Positions 26,033 through 36,023 are shown, counted from the stretch's first letter. The stretch is 64,000 bases of DNA from Mycolicibacterium sp. ND9-15 (GCF_035918395.1 NZ_CP142362.1:3385501-3449500), one strand, 5' to 3'. A program made the numbers and translations. Notes: a model not told the origin generated them from the letters alone.

Positions 26033-27748
26033 ATGAGCGTCCCCGTATACAAGCGCATTCTCGACCTTTTCGAGGCCGAGGGAGTCAACACGCTGTTCGG
26101 CATCCCCGACCCCAACTTCGTGCACATGTTCACCGAGGCCGACGCCCGCGGATGGTCTGTCGTCGCGCCGCACCACGAGCTGAGCGCCGGCTTCATGGCC
26201 GAGGCGGCGTCGCGGATGACCGGCAAGCCGGGCCTGTGCATCGGCACCCTCGGACCGGGCATGGCCAACATCGCCGGCGCCATCCAGTGCGCGCTGGTCG
26301 AGAACTCACCCGTCATCGTCCTGGGCGGCCAGCGAGCCCGCATCACCGAACGCCGGGTACGGCGCGGCCGAATCCAGTTCGTCCAGCAGGAAGGACTTTT
26401 CGCCCCCTCGGTCAAGTTCAGCAGCGCGATCGAGTACGCCGACCAGACCGACGAGATCGTCCGCGAAGCGATCCGTCAATCCATGTCGGGCACCCCCGGG
26501 CCCAGCTACATCGAGTTCCCGTCGCACGTCATCCTCGAAGAACTCGACGTGCCGGATCCGTTGCCGCCCCACCGGTATCGCCTTGTCAATCAGGGCGCGG
26601 GTGAGCGTGAGGTCGCCGAAGCGGTCAAGCTGATCCGGGCGGCGCAGAGCCCAATCCTGTTGGTGGGTCACGGGGTGCACACCTCGCGCACTCAGGAACA
26701 GGTCAGGGAGCTGGCCGAGCTGATGGCCTGCCCCGTGATCCAGACATCGGGCGGCACCTCGTTCATCCCAGGCCTGCAGGATCGCACCTTCCCGTACCTG
26801 TTCTCTCCGGCGGCCAACGAGGCCGTCGAGCAGTCCGATCTCTGTGTGGCGCTGGGCACCGAGCTCGGCGAGCCCATGCACTACGGTCGCACCCAGCACT
26901 GGGCCGGCAACGATGCCAACCGCAAATGGGTTCTGGTGGAACAGGATCCGACCGCGATCGGTGTGAATCGGCCGATCGACGTGCCGCTGGTCGGCGATCT
27001 TCGCGGGGTGGTGCCGCAGCTGGTCGAGGCGCTGCGCGAGAGTCCGCGCAGCCCGTCGGTCGACTTCGAGGCCCTGATCAAAGCCGACGCCGCCGAACTG
27101 GCCCGGGTCGCCGAGGAGGCCCCGAGCGGTCGCTCCCCGATCCACCCGGCGCGCTACGTCGTCGAGGCCACCAAGGCTTTCGACGAGTGCACCGAGGACG
27201 GCATCCTGGTCCGCGACGGCGGCGCCACGGTGATCTTCGGATGGACCTACTCCCAAACCAAGCCGCGCGACGTGATCTGGAACCAGAACTTCGGTCACCT
27301 CGGCACCGGCCTGCCCTACGCCGTGGGCGCCTCGGTCGCCGACGGCCGCCACCGCCCGGTCATGCTGCTCACCAGCGACTCGGCGTTCCTGTTCCACATC
27401 GCCGAGCTCGAGACCGCGGCCCGCGAGAAGTTGCCGTTGGTGTGCGTTGTCGGGGTCGACCACCAGTGGGGCCTGGAAGTCGGTGTCTACAAGCGCACGT
27501 TCGAACAGCCGTCGCCGCAACCCGGGGTGCACTGGAGCAAGGACGTCCGGATGGACAAGATCGCCGAGGGTTTCGGCTGCCACGGCGAGTATGTCGAGAA
27601 GGACGACGAGATCGGCCCCGCGATCAAGCGGGGGTTCGCCAGCGGCAAGACCGCCGTGGTTCACGTCTGCATCGACCCGAAAGCGAATTCCGAGGAGATG
27701 CCGAAGTACGACCGATTCCGCACCTGGTATGCAGAAGGTACGCAATAG
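26033..27748 (+). CDS. Thiamine-diphosphate-dependent lyase (acetolactate synthase/2-hydroxyacyl-CoA lyase-like)
   Basis: A 571-residue ThDP enzyme with the three family domains. The catalytic Glu lies in APHHELSAGFMAE; the phase GTLGPGMANIAGA is canonical; the cofactor domain has TSDSAFLFHIAELETA, where the usual GDG is SDS (closer to GDSAF of oxalyl-CoA decarboxylase/2-hydroxyacyl-CoA lyase) and the usual metal-ligand Asn is Asp (VGVDHQWG). A true acetolactate synthase is unlikely because no regulatory subunit follows and the metal motif differs. With an aldehyde dehydrogenase next to it, cleavage of a 2-hydroxyacyl-CoA or 2-oxoacid to an aldehyde is the best inference. Ribosome site AAGGAG lies 6 to 12 bases upstream. 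Confidence 0.85.
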   Translation: MSVPVYKRILDLFEAEGVNTLFGIPDPNFVHMFTEADARGWSVVAPHHELSAGFMAEAASRMTGKPGLCIGTLGPGMANIAGAIQCALVENSPVIVLGGQRARITERRVRRGRIQFVQQEGLFAPSVKFSSAIEYADQTDEIVREAIRQSMSGTPGPSYIEFPSHVILEELDVPDPLPPHRYRLVNQGAGEREVAEAVKLIRAAQSPILLVGHGVHTSRTQEQVRELAELMACPVIQTSGGTSFIPGLQDRTFPYLFSPAANEAVEQSDLCVALGTELGEPMHYGRTQHWAGNDANRKWVLVEQDPTAIGVNRPIDVPLVGDLRGVVPQLVEALRESPRSPSVDFEALIKADAAELARVAEEAPSGRSPIHPARYVVEATKAFDECTEDGILVRDGGATVIFGWTYSQTKPRDVIWNQNFGHLGTGLPYAVGASVADGRHRPVMLLTSDSAFLFHIAELETAAREKLPLVCVVGVDHQWGLEVGVYKRTFEQPSPQPGVHWSKDVRMDKIAEGFGCHGEYVEKDDEIGPAIKRGFASGKTAVVHVCIDPKANSEEMPKYDRFRTWYAEGTQ

Positions 27749-27762
27749 GGAAGAGTGGGATC

Positions 27763-29199
<1,437 letters not shown>

Positions 29200-29209
29200 C
29201 CCATGGCGA

Positions 29210-29254
29210 TTTCGGTGCGTAACCAGCCGCGCAGCGAACGGTTGCGCACCGAAA
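29210..29254. terminator. Hairpin after the catabolic operon
   Basis: Arms at 29210-29224 and 29240-29254 pair over 15 bases with one mismatch (core TTTCGGTGCG/CGCACCGAAA), loop 15 bases. It begins 11 bases after the aldehyde dehydrogenase stop. There is no U-tract, as is common for mycobacterial terminators, so termination is inferred. Confidence 0.55.
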
Positions 29255-29404
29255 CCGTAGGCTCGGCGGTATGGCGATCGACTGCCACGGTCGCGAGCGG
29301 TCGCTGATCTACAAGGAGAAAGCGCTGCCGGTCCTCGGCGTCACCTCGTGAAAATTCTGCTCGACAGGGACAGCGATGAGTTCCTGACGCGACGGCGGTC
29401 TGTA

Positions 29405-29424
29405 TCGGTGACTTCACTCACCGA
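29405..29424. promoter_or_regulatory. Inverted repeat upstream of the VOC gene
   Basis: TCGGTGA and TCACCGA separated by 6 bases, ending 15 bases before the GTG of the VOC gene and just before its GAAGGAG ribosome site. It could be an operator or a 5'-UTR hairpin. The rest of 29255-29404 shows no gene. Confidence 0.35.
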
Positions 29425-29439
29425 CCGAAGGAGACCGCC

Positions 29440-30219
29440 GTGCCCGTCCGCAATTCCGCCCCGGTGGGCGCCCCGATCTGGATCGACCTGGCGTCCTCGG
29501 ACGTCGAACGTTCGCAGGCCTTCTACGGCGAGGTGTTCGGCTGGACGTTCGAGTCGGCGGGCCCCGAGTACGGCGGCTACGTCACCGCTGCCAAGGACAG
29601 CAGGCCCGTCGGCGGCCTGGTGTCCAACGACCCGCAGTGGAACACCCCGGACGGCTGGACCACCTACTTCCACACCACCGACGTCAAGGCCACGCTCGAC
29701 AAGGCGATGGCCGCCGGCGCCATCACGTGCGGGGCGTCGGCCGAACCGATGGAGGTCAAGGACAAGGGCTGGATGGGGCTGTTGTCCGACCCCACTGGCG
29801 GGTTCTTCGGGCTGTGGCAGCCGACCGGGCACCGCGGTTTCGAACTCGTCAACGAGCACGGCGCTCCGGTGTACTTCCAGTGGACCGGCCGGGACTACTG
29901 CAAGTCGTTGAAGTTCTACCACGACGTGTTCGGCTGGCGGATCGAGTCTGTCTCCGATACCGACGAATTCCGCTACAGCACAGCGGTTTTCGACGGAGAC
30001 GCGTTGCTCGGGCTGATGGACGGCACCGCCTTCCTGTCCGAGGGGCAGCCGTCGACCTGGAGCTTCTTCCTCGGCGCCTCCGACGTGGACAAGACCGTGC
30101 AGTTGGTCCTCGACAACGGCGGCAGCGTGGTTCGCGGCGCCGAGAACACTCCCTATGGGCGGCTGGCCGCGGTCGCCGATTGCACCGGCGCCGCCTTCAA
30201 TCTGTCCTCGCTGCAGTGA
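29440..30219 (+). CDS. Tandem VOC (glyoxalase/bleomycin-resistance) domain protein, Rv0911-like
   Basis: A 259-residue protein with two vicinal-oxygen-chelate domains, about residues 1-125 (IDLASSDVERSQAFYGEVFGW, then DPTGGFFGLWQ) and 130-259 (FQWTGRDYCKSLKFYHDVFGW). Two-domain VOC proteins of this kind are small cytoplasmic proteins, often called glyoxalases or hydroxylases, usually without a proven substrate. Size and position match Rv0911, so this marks where backbone synteny resumes after the insert. The GTG at 29440 is preceded by GAAGGAG at 29427-29433. Confidence 0.88.
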   Translation: MPVRNSAPVGAPIWIDLASSDVERSQAFYGEVFGWTFESAGPEYGGYVTAAKDSRPVGGLVSNDPQWNTPDGWTTYFHTTDVKATLDKAMAAGAITCGASAEPMEVKDKGWMGLLSDPTGGFFGLWQPTGHRGFELVNEHGAPVYFQWTGRDYCKSLKFYHDVFGWRIESVSDTDEFRYSTAVFDGDALLGLMDGTAFLSEGQPSTWSFFLGASDVDKTVQLVLDNGGSVVRGAENTPYGRLAAVADCTGAAFNLSSLQ

Positions 30220-30226
30220 ACGAGCG

Positions 30227-30805
30227 CTAGGCGGTCACAAGATGATCGGCCGCGCCGACGAACATGATGCTCGCCGGGTTCGCGGTGGTGGCCGCATCGA
30301 CGACGGCGTCGGCGAACGTCATGTGGGTCATGTCGCCGGACACCACGGTGATGTGCACGCCCGCACTTCGAAACTCCGAACGCATTGTGAGCAGGGCGGT
30401 TTCGCCGGCACGCATGCTTGCGGCGACGGCCGTATAGCCCTTGGGGACCGCCTTGTCGGGGAAGAAGTGGGCCTGGTGGCTGGTGACGAAGACGATCCGT
30501 CCGCCGACCGGCATCAACGGTAGCGCCGCCAGGGCCAGCCGTCGTTGAGCGTCGCGGTTCAGCCGCATCGCGCAGCCGGGGTCGGCGGCCGTGTCGAGCG
30601 CATCCGACGAATTGAGAATCAAGGTGTCCAACCGGCCGAACCGCGCCGCGATGGTGTCGATCACCTCCGCGGACTCGACTTCATCGGAGACGTCGCGGGT
30701 CGCGAAGACGTGGGTGTCGACGCTGCCGAGCTGCCGCGCTACCCGCGCGCCGAGCCCCCTCGAGCCGCCGGTGACCAAGACGATCCGGGCAGGTTGGTTA
30801 TCCAT
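30227..30805 (-). CDS. Short SDR-like protein lacking the catalytic lysine
   Basis: A 192-residue Rossmann protein with cofactor motif VTGGSRGLGARV, a short coenzyme loop and VTSHQAHFF as the Ser strand. The expected Tyr...Lys segment reads KGYTAVAASMRAGE: in related mycobacterial proteins the residue after AAS is Lys, here Met. It is also about 60 residues shorter than classical SDRs. It may be a binding/sensing protein or a degenerate enzyme. It converges with the VOC gene and is preceded by GGAAGGAGCC. An AT-rich segment with three CCTTA repeats lies upstream. Confidence 0.75.
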   Translation of the reverse strand: MDNQPARIVLVTGGSRGLGARVARQLGSVDTHVFATRDVSDEVESAEVIDTIAARFGRLDTLILNSSDALDTAADPGCAMRLNRDAQRRLALAALPLMPVGGRIVFVTSHQAHFFPDKAVPKGYTAVAASMRAGETALLTMRSEFRSAGVHITVVSGDMTHMTFADAVVDAATTANPASIMFVGAADHLVTA

Positions 30806-30860
30806 GTCGGGCTCCTTCCGTAGCTGCCGCGCACGAATGAACCCACCGTACACCCATTCT

Positions 30861-30885
30861 TAAGGAAAATAAGGCGAATATAAGG
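30861..30885 (-). promoter_or_regulatory. Three CCTTA direct repeats upstream of the SDR-like gene
   Basis: On the minus strand CCTTA occurs three times (30885-30881, 30874-30870, 30865-30861), about one helical turn apart, in a markedly AT-rich patch. TAAGAAT just downstream could be a -10 element. Likely the promoter/operator of the gene starting at 30805. Confidence 0.4.
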
Positions 30886-30918
30886 TCACAATGAGGTAGC
30901 CGTCGAAGAGTGGGACGC

Positions 30919-31365
30919 TCAGTCGGTCGGTGCGGCCAGCGCGAAGTCGGCGAAGTCGAAGCCCGGCACTACTACGCAACTGACCAGGCTGGGCTTCTCG
31001 TCGCGCGGGCGGGCCCGCTGCCAATGGCCCGGCGGAACCACGAACTGCGGTTGCTCGCCGGTCAGGATGTCGACACCCAGCAGATGCTTTGTCGCAGCGT
31101 CCTGTTCGGGGCCCACCTCGAGAAGCAGTGGGCTGCCCGCGTGGAAGAGCCACAGTTCGGCGCTGCGCACGGTGTGCCAGGCCGATTGTTGGCCCGGCAT
31201 CAGCAGGAAGAGGATTGCCGTCCCGGCGTTGCGCGGACCGGTGTAGTCCGGCGGCAGCGCGGACTGTGGCACCATCAGGTCGCTGCGCCACGTCTCCCGG
31301 TACCAGCCGCCCTCGGGGTGAGGAGACAGGTCGAGGCGAAGCGCCCAGTCCGGAAGCTCGGCCAT
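30919..31365 (-). CDS. DUF985-type cupin protein
   Basis: A 148-residue cupin of the DUF985/YML079w-like family: LSPHPEGGWYRETWRS at the N-terminus, SAWHTVRSAELWLFHAGSPL as the first cupin motif and PPGHWQRARP as the second, ending in VPGFDFADFALA. The family adopts a small beta-barrel and has no settled function; sugar isomerase-like roles have been suggested. The ATG at 31365 gives the family start (MAELPDWALRLDL). It is divergent from the membrane-protein gene at 31445 across a 79-base promoter gap. Confidence 0.88.
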   Translation of the reverse strand: MAELPDWALRLDLSPHPEGGWYRETWRSDLMVPQSALPPDYTGPRNAGTAILFLLMPGQQSAWHTVRSAELWLFHAGSPLLLEVGPEQDAATKHLLGVDILTGEQPQFVVPPGHWQRARPRDEKPSLVSCVVVPGFDFADFALAAPTD

Positions 31366-31444
31366 CGGTGTACCTGCCTTTTTCGGTGTCGGACACTCCA
31401 GAGTAGAGACCGGGACCGCGCGGTCCACCCGATAGGCTCGTGGC

Positions 31445-31870
31445 ATGTCGCGCCTGCGCCCCGGATGGCTGGTCGCCTTGTGCGGGGCGATCGTCTGGGT
31501 GAGCGCATGGCTGCCGTGGCTGACCGCGAACGGCGGCCGCGTCAGCGCGATCGGCGGGATCCGCGGCGACCTACCCGCCCCGGCACCCGGATTCGGGGTG
31601 GGGCAGCTGATCGTGCTGTTGGCGTCGTCGCTGGTCGTCGCGGGCGCGATGACGGCGCGCGGGTTCTCGGCTCGGCTGGCATCCACTGCCGCACTGACTA
31701 TTTCGGTGCTGCTGGTGGTGCTGGTCGTGTGGTACTACCGGCTTTACGTGTACTCGCCGGTGTCCGCGGGTTACGGGCTTTACCTCGGCGGGGCCGTGGC
31801 CGCGGTCGCGGTGGTGCTTTCGGTGTGGGCGATGGCGGCCGCGTGGGCGACGACCGCGCAAGTGACGTGA
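31445..31870 (+). CDS. Trp-rich membrane protein, Rv0912-like
   Basis: A 141-residue integral membrane protein with four predicted hydrophobic segments (about residues 8-25, 52-70, 80-96 and 110-135). The first contains the Trp-rich stretch VWVSAWLPWL common in mycobacterial Trp-rich membrane proteins. No catalytic motif is visible. Size, topology and order relative to the Rv0911-like gene suggest an Rv0912 homologue. Its TGA overlaps the GTG of a decayed acetyltransferase gene, which was probably once cotranscribed. Confidence 0.7.
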   Translation: MSRLRPGWLVALCGAIVWVSAWLPWLTANGGRVSAIGGIRGDLPAPAPGFGVGQLIVLLASSLVVAGAMTARGFSARLASTAALTISVLLVVLVVWYYRLYVYSPVSAGYGLYLGGAVAAVAVVLSVWAMAAAWATTAQVT

Positions 31871-32013
31871 GCCGATTGGTCGAGCCGATCATCCTGACCG
31901 GCAAACAGCTGGGTCACGCTGGAACCGATTAGCCGCGAGCATGTTCGGAGATCGTCGACGCCGCCGCCGACGGTGAGCTCGGCCGGCTGTGGTTCGCGGA
32001 GCGCCGAACGTGA
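31867..32013 (+). pseudogene. GNAT acetyltransferase remnant (N-terminal fragment, two frameshifts)
   Basis: From a GTG overlapping the previous stop, three frames read in turn give EPIILTGKQL, then VTLEPISREHV, then EIVDAAADGELGRLWF. This is the N-terminal pattern of RimJ/RimL-type GNAT acetyltransferases (LTG..VTLEP..REHV...AAADGEL..LW). Two small insertions or deletions, near 31911 and 31942, separate the pieces. The remainder of the enzyme is absent: after the TGA at 32011 the large regulator gene ends at 32052. Clear gene decay rather than a coding sequence. Confidence 0.65.
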
Positions 32014-32051
32014 AGCCACTGCGAAATCTCATGCGAATTTTCACCATGGGT

Positions 32052-35000
32052 TCACGCTCGACGAGACTGCCACCCGTGACGCGCGGATTCTTGGACGAGT
32101 TGGATACGCGAGGTCAATCCGAGCTTGGCGTAGATGTGGGTGAGGTGTGTCTGCACCGTGCGCGGCGAGATGAACATTCGCTCGCCGATGTCCTTGTTGC
32201 CCAGCCCGTCGGCGGCGTGACGGACCACGTCCCGTTCGGTCGGTGTCAACGACTCCCAACCGCTGGCGGGCCGCTTGCGCTCGCCGCGACCACGGCGGGC
32301 GTACGCAATGGCCTCCTCGGTCGACATCGCCGCACCCTCCGCCCACGCGGTGTCGAAGTCAGCATCGCCCAGGGCTTCTCGGGTGGCAGCGAGAGCGTCG
32401 TCGTAACCGATCGCGTACACCGGCCAGCGGACCACACCCATCGCGGCGCGGATCGCCATGGCTGCGCCGAAGAGTCGCGCCGCGTGGCGGTGGTTGCCCT
32501 CGTCACACGCAAGACGGGCGAGTACCTCGAGTCCCTCGGGCGCGCGCAGGAACGCGCCCGTCTCGGCGGCGAGCGCCAAGGCGTCGTGGCTGTCGCGTTC
32601 GGCCTGCTCGCCTTCGCCCTGTGCCATCGCGACGTGAGCGCGCGCAACGAGAGCGTTGAGTTTGTAGTTGCCGATTGTCAGGGCAACCGTGTCATCAGAC
32701 CACTGGCGTGCGGCCGCGAGTTCACCACACGCCAACAATGCCAGGGTCATCGGAGTGAGTGCTCTCGTGTACAGCAATCGTTCAGGGACGGTCTGTGCCA
32801 TTGCCATCGCGCAGGCGGCCTTTGCCTCAGTCGCATCGCCGGCAGCCAACGCGGTGAGCGCCGACGTGATGTGCATCGCGTCCTCGTAGAATCCGCCCAT
32901 GGCAATCGAGGTTTCGCGTGCGACTTTTCCTTTCGCCTGAGATGAGGACACATTCCCCTGGTAGGCGAACGAGTTGCTCTCACAGGTCAGTGCGAACAAC
33001 TCCAGCATGCGTTCGCCGGCGGCGTGGGCCGCCTCGCTGACGCCCTGGATCACGGCGTCGCCGGTTAGCCCGTCGCGCCATCCGAGGGCGACGGCGAGCC
33101 ACACCCGGCAATACCGCGACACGAACCCATCGCCGATTGCATCGGCGACCTCACGGCCCTCTTGGGCCGCCAGTTGGGATGCGAGGGGTTGCCCGGCGAT
33201 ATTCATCGTGACGGCCAGACAGCCCAGGAAGAAGCACACCTTCGACAGATTCCCCGATGCCCGTGCAAGATCGATTGCGTCGCGCCAGTACCGAGTCGCC
33301 ACATCGGGGCTGTAGTAGGCCGCAGCACCGCAGGCGGCCAGGCATGACGCGATCAACGACGAGTCACCCAGTTCCCGCGCCGCTGACAGCGCCTCCTTCG
33401 CCCGCTCCAGGTTCGCCGGGGCGGAGATCCATGCCGCCAAGATGCACTTGTCGGCAACCGCCTGAATCCATACGGCCGCAGCGACGTCGTCGTCCCGATA
33501 GCGCTCGTCGTTGAAGGCAAGATCGAACGCGGCGATACCTTCGCCCATTCGTCCGCGTCTCTCCCATAGCCGTTGCATCGCCGACACGAGTTGCAGGGCC
33601 GGCTCGAACTCTGCGGAGTCGATACTCCACGCATGTGCCGCACGCAGGTTTCCGGTTTCCCGCTCGGCCCATTCGATGAGTCGCTCGTCGCTTTCCAGTT
33701 CGATCGCCGTTCCGATGTAGTGGTCACGATGCCGATTACGCACCGCATCGGCTTCGCCGGTCTCGGCGAGCTTCTCGAGTGCGTACTGGCGGACCGTCTC
33801 CAGCAGCCGATAGCGCATGGCGCCCGACTCTTCGTCGGCGATGACGAGCGACTTGTCGACGAGAAGACTGAGCTGGTCGAGGATCTGGAACTGCTCGACC
33901 TCACTGGTGGCCGCGACAGCGCGCGCGGCGTCGAGGTCGAATCCGTCCATGAACACGCCCAGTCGGCGAAACAGGATCTGCTCCGCGTCGGTCAACAGCG
34001 CGTGCGACCAGTCCACCGAGGCCCGCAGTGTCTGCTGGCGTCGCATGGTGTTTCGAGCCCCGCCGGTGAGCAATCGGAACCTGTCGTGGAGACTGTCGGC
34101 GATCTGGCGCAGCGACAACGCCCGAATTCGCGCCGCCGCCAGCTCGATCGCCAGAGGCATGCCGTCGAGTCGCCGGCAGATCTCCGCGACGAGGTCGATG
34201 TCGTCGCCGGCGGCGTGGAAGGTGGGCCGCGCTCGTTGGGCCCGTTCGGTGAACAGCGCGACGGCCTCGTCATGCAGCGACAGCGAGGGCACGCGCCAGG
34301 TCACTTCACCCGACACCGCAATCGGTTCGCGGCTGGTAGTGAGGATCGTCAACTGTCCGCAGGCATTGAGCAACCGCGTGATCATGTCGCCGCACGCGTC
34401 CAAGAGATGTTCGCAGTTGTCCAGCAGCAGAAGGGTTTCCCGGTCGCCGACGAACCGCTGCACGGTCTCCAGCGGGGACCGTCCCGGTTGGTCGGGCAGG
34501 CCGAGCGTGCGGGCCACCGTTATCGATACGACGCTCGGATCGGCGATCGCGGCCAGGTCGACCCACCAGACGCCGTCCGTGAACGCCTCGGACAGCGCGG
34601 CGGCGGCTTCCACGGCGAGGCGGGTCTTGCCGGCTCCGCCGGCCCCCGTCAGGGTGACGAGGCGGTTCTCCAGTAACAGTCGAGATACCTCATCGAGCTG
34701 CTTCTCGCGCCCGATGAAACTGGTCAATTGCGCCGGAAGATTGTGGGAACGCGGACTCTTGGCGGTGCGCAGCGGCGGGAACTCGTTACGGATCTCCGGA
34801 TGGCAGAGTTGCACCACGCGTTCGGGGCGCGGAAGATCGCGGACGGAATGCGAGCCGAGCTCGGCCAGCCACGCGTCGGCCGGCAGCCGTTCACACACCA
34901 AATCCGTTGTGGTGCCGGATAACACGGTCTGTCCGCCGTGCGCCAGGTCTCGTATGCGCGCGGTACGGTTGATGGTCGGGCCGATGTAGTTCGCTTCGTC

Positions 35001-35387
35001 GCGCAGTTGGACTTCGCCGGTGTGCAGGCCGATTCGCAATCGGATCGGCGCCAGCGCGGCCCGTTGGAGAGCAAGGGCGCATGCCACCGCGTCGCTCGCA
35101 CGGCCGAACGCGATGACGAAGCTGTCACCCTCACCCTGTTCGATGGGGCGCACGCCGCCGTGGGCGTCGACCGCCTTGGCCAACGCGCGATCGAGATTCG
35201 CGAACGCCGCCGTCATCTCGTCGGGCTGGGTCTCCCAAAGCCGCGTCGAACCCTCGACGTCCGCCAGTAGCAGCGTCACCGTTCCGGTCGGTACCAACTC
35301 GCTCACGCCCAAGTCGCTCCAGTTCACCGGCGCCGCGTCGATTCCAGTCATGCTAGCCAGCGTGCGGCCGTCGGCGCGGGTAAACAT
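32052..35387 (-). CDS. Adenylate cyclase-AAA/NB-ARC-LuxR multidomain regulator
   Basis: An 1111-residue regulator of the mycobacterial Rv0386/Rv1358/Rv2488c type. It has an N-terminal class III nucleotide cyclase domain (TVTLLLADVEGSTRLWE; EQGEGDSFVIAF; TINRTARIRDLA), a P-loop ATPase (Walker A TLTGAGGAGKTRLA, about residue 235), a long helical repeat region, and a C-terminal LuxR helix-turn-helix (LTPTERDVVRHAADGLGNKDI, TVQTHLTHIYAKLGL). The substrate-selecting Lys of active cyclases is Gln in IEQGEGDS, as in Rv0386, so cyclase activity may be atypical. Start ATG at 35387; an ATG at 35351 is an alternative. Signal unknown. Confidence 0.93.
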   Translation of the reverse strand: MFTRADGRTLASMTGIDAAPVNWSDLGVSELVPTGTVTLLLADVEGSTRLWETQPDEMTAAFANLDRALAKAVDAHGGVRPIEQGEGDSFVIAFGRASDAVACALALQRAALAPIRLRIGLHTGEVQLRDEANYIGPTINRTARIRDLAHGGQTVLSGTTTDLVCERLPADAWLAELGSHSVRDLPRPERVVQLCHPEIRNEFPPLRTAKSPRSHNLPAQLTSFIGREKQLDEVSRLLLENRLVTLTGAGGAGKTRLAVEAAAALSEAFTDGVWWVDLAAIADPSVVSITVARTLGLPDQPGRSPLETVQRFVGDRETLLLLDNCEHLLDACGDMITRLLNACGQLTILTTSREPIAVSGEVTWRVPSLSLHDEAVALFTERAQRARPTFHAAGDDIDLVAEICRRLDGMPLAIELAAARIRALSLRQIADSLHDRFRLLTGGARNTMRRQQTLRASVDWSHALLTDAEQILFRRLGVFMDGFDLDAARAVAATSEVEQFQILDQLSLLVDKSLVIADEESGAMRYRLLETVRQYALEKLAETGEADAVRNRHRDHYIGTAIELESDERLIEWAERETGNLRAAHAWSIDSAEFEPALQLVSAMQRLWERRGRMGEGIAAFDLAFNDERYRDDDVAAAVWIQAVADKCILAAWISAPANLERAKEALSAARELGDSSLIASCLAACGAAAYYSPDVATRYWRDAIDLARASGNLSKVCFFLGCLAVTMNIAGQPLASQLAAQEGREVADAIGDGFVSRYCRVWLAVALGWRDGLTGDAVIQGVSEAAHAAGERMLELFALTCESNSFAYQGNVSSSQAKGKVARETSIAMGGFYEDAMHITSALTALAAGDATEAKAACAMAMAQTVPERLLYTRALTPMTLALLACGELAAARQWSDDTVALTIGNYKLNALVARAHVAMAQGEGEQAERDSHDALALAAETGAFLRAPEGLEVLARLACDEGNHRHAARLFGAAMAIRAAMGVVRWPVYAIGYDDALAATREALGDADFDTAWAEGAAMSTEEAIAYARRGRGERKRPASGWESLTPTERDVVRHAADGLGNKDIGERMFISPRTVQTHLTHIYAKLGLTSRIQLVQESARHGWQSRRA

Positions 35388-35436
35388 CCGCTCCGACGCG
35401 TATATCCGGGGTTACCGGGCGCGTAGGCGCGCCGAA

Positions 35437-35484
35437 ACTGCGGACAGATCGCAAAATCGGATCGGGTCTCGATCTGGCCGCAGT
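35437..35484. repeat. Intergenic hairpin, second copy of the palindromic repeat
   Basis: ACTGCGGACAGATCG (35437-35451) pairs with CGATCTGGCCGCAGT (35470-35484) over 15 bases with one mismatch, 18-base loop. With the preceding GCCGAA it matches the outer arm of the element at 20830. It lies between the Hsp20 stop and the cyclase-regulator start and may also act as the hsp20 terminator. Confidence 0.6.
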
Positions 35485-35501
35485 CTCGACGAGGTGCAGC
35501 G

Positions 35502-35951
35502 CTACTCGGCGTCGACGGTGGTGGGCTCGATCGTCTTCTGGCCCCCACCATGGGCGACATCGATCTTGCGCGGCTTGGCGCGTTCGGCCACCGGGATGGT
35601 CACGGTCAGCACGCCGTTCTCGTACGCAGCCGAAATACCCGATGCGTCAACGCCTTCGCCGAGGGACAGCTGCCTGCGGTACGTGCCGAAGAATCTCTCG
35701 TTGGCCAGCCACTGCACGCCGTCGTCGGATCGCGGCGTGCGGTGCGCGGAGATGGTCAGCGTGCCGCTGTCGACGTTGACATCCACCGAACCGGGGTCGA
35801 CGCCCGGCAGATCGGCGGTCAGCAGGTAGTGGTCGTCGACCTTGCACAGGTCCATGGGCATGAAACGGGGGGAACGATCCGATCCGGTCTGAGTAGTCAG
35901 CAGGCCCCGGGTCAGAGCGTCTAGTTCACCGAACGGATCAAAGCGGAGCAC
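35502..35951 (-). CDS. Small heat-shock protein (Hsp20/alpha-crystallin, 18-kDa antigen type)
   Basis: A 149-residue ATP-independent holdase chaperone. The alpha-crystallin domain runs from about residue 30 (PMDLCKVDDHYLLTADLPG) to NGVLTVTIPVAERAKPR, and NGVLTVTIP is the family signature strand. The N-terminus MLRFDPFGELDALT is typical of the mycobacterial 18-kDa antigen/Hsp20 group. It starts with GTG (cac at 35949-35951), preceded by GGAGGTG at 35958-35964. A CIRCE operator lies 73 bases upstream, so HrcA control is expected instead of, or besides, HspR or DosR. Confidence 0.94.
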   Translation of the reverse strand: MLRFDPFGELDALTRGLLTTQTGSDRSPRFMPMDLCKVDDHYLLTADLPGVDPGSVDVNVDSGTLTISAHRTPRSDDGVQWLANERFFGTYRRQLSLGEGVDASGISAAYENGVLTVTIPVAERAKPRKIDVAHGGGQKTIEPTTVDAE

Positions 35952-36023
35952 AGCAATCCACCTCCTGCGTCATACGGAGCCCGCCACCCTGGCGGGCAGC
36001 CAAATCACTGCGTACCTGCGAGG

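Noticed and set aside
26306..27745. 479-codon minus-strand frame opposite the ThDP lyase
   Set aside because: Shadow of a conserved gene; no recognisable domain.
26033..27748. Call as biosynthetic acetolactate synthase (IlvB)
   Set aside because: No IlvN-like subunit or IlvC follows, the metal motif is SDS/Asp instead of GDG/Asn, and the context is catabolic.
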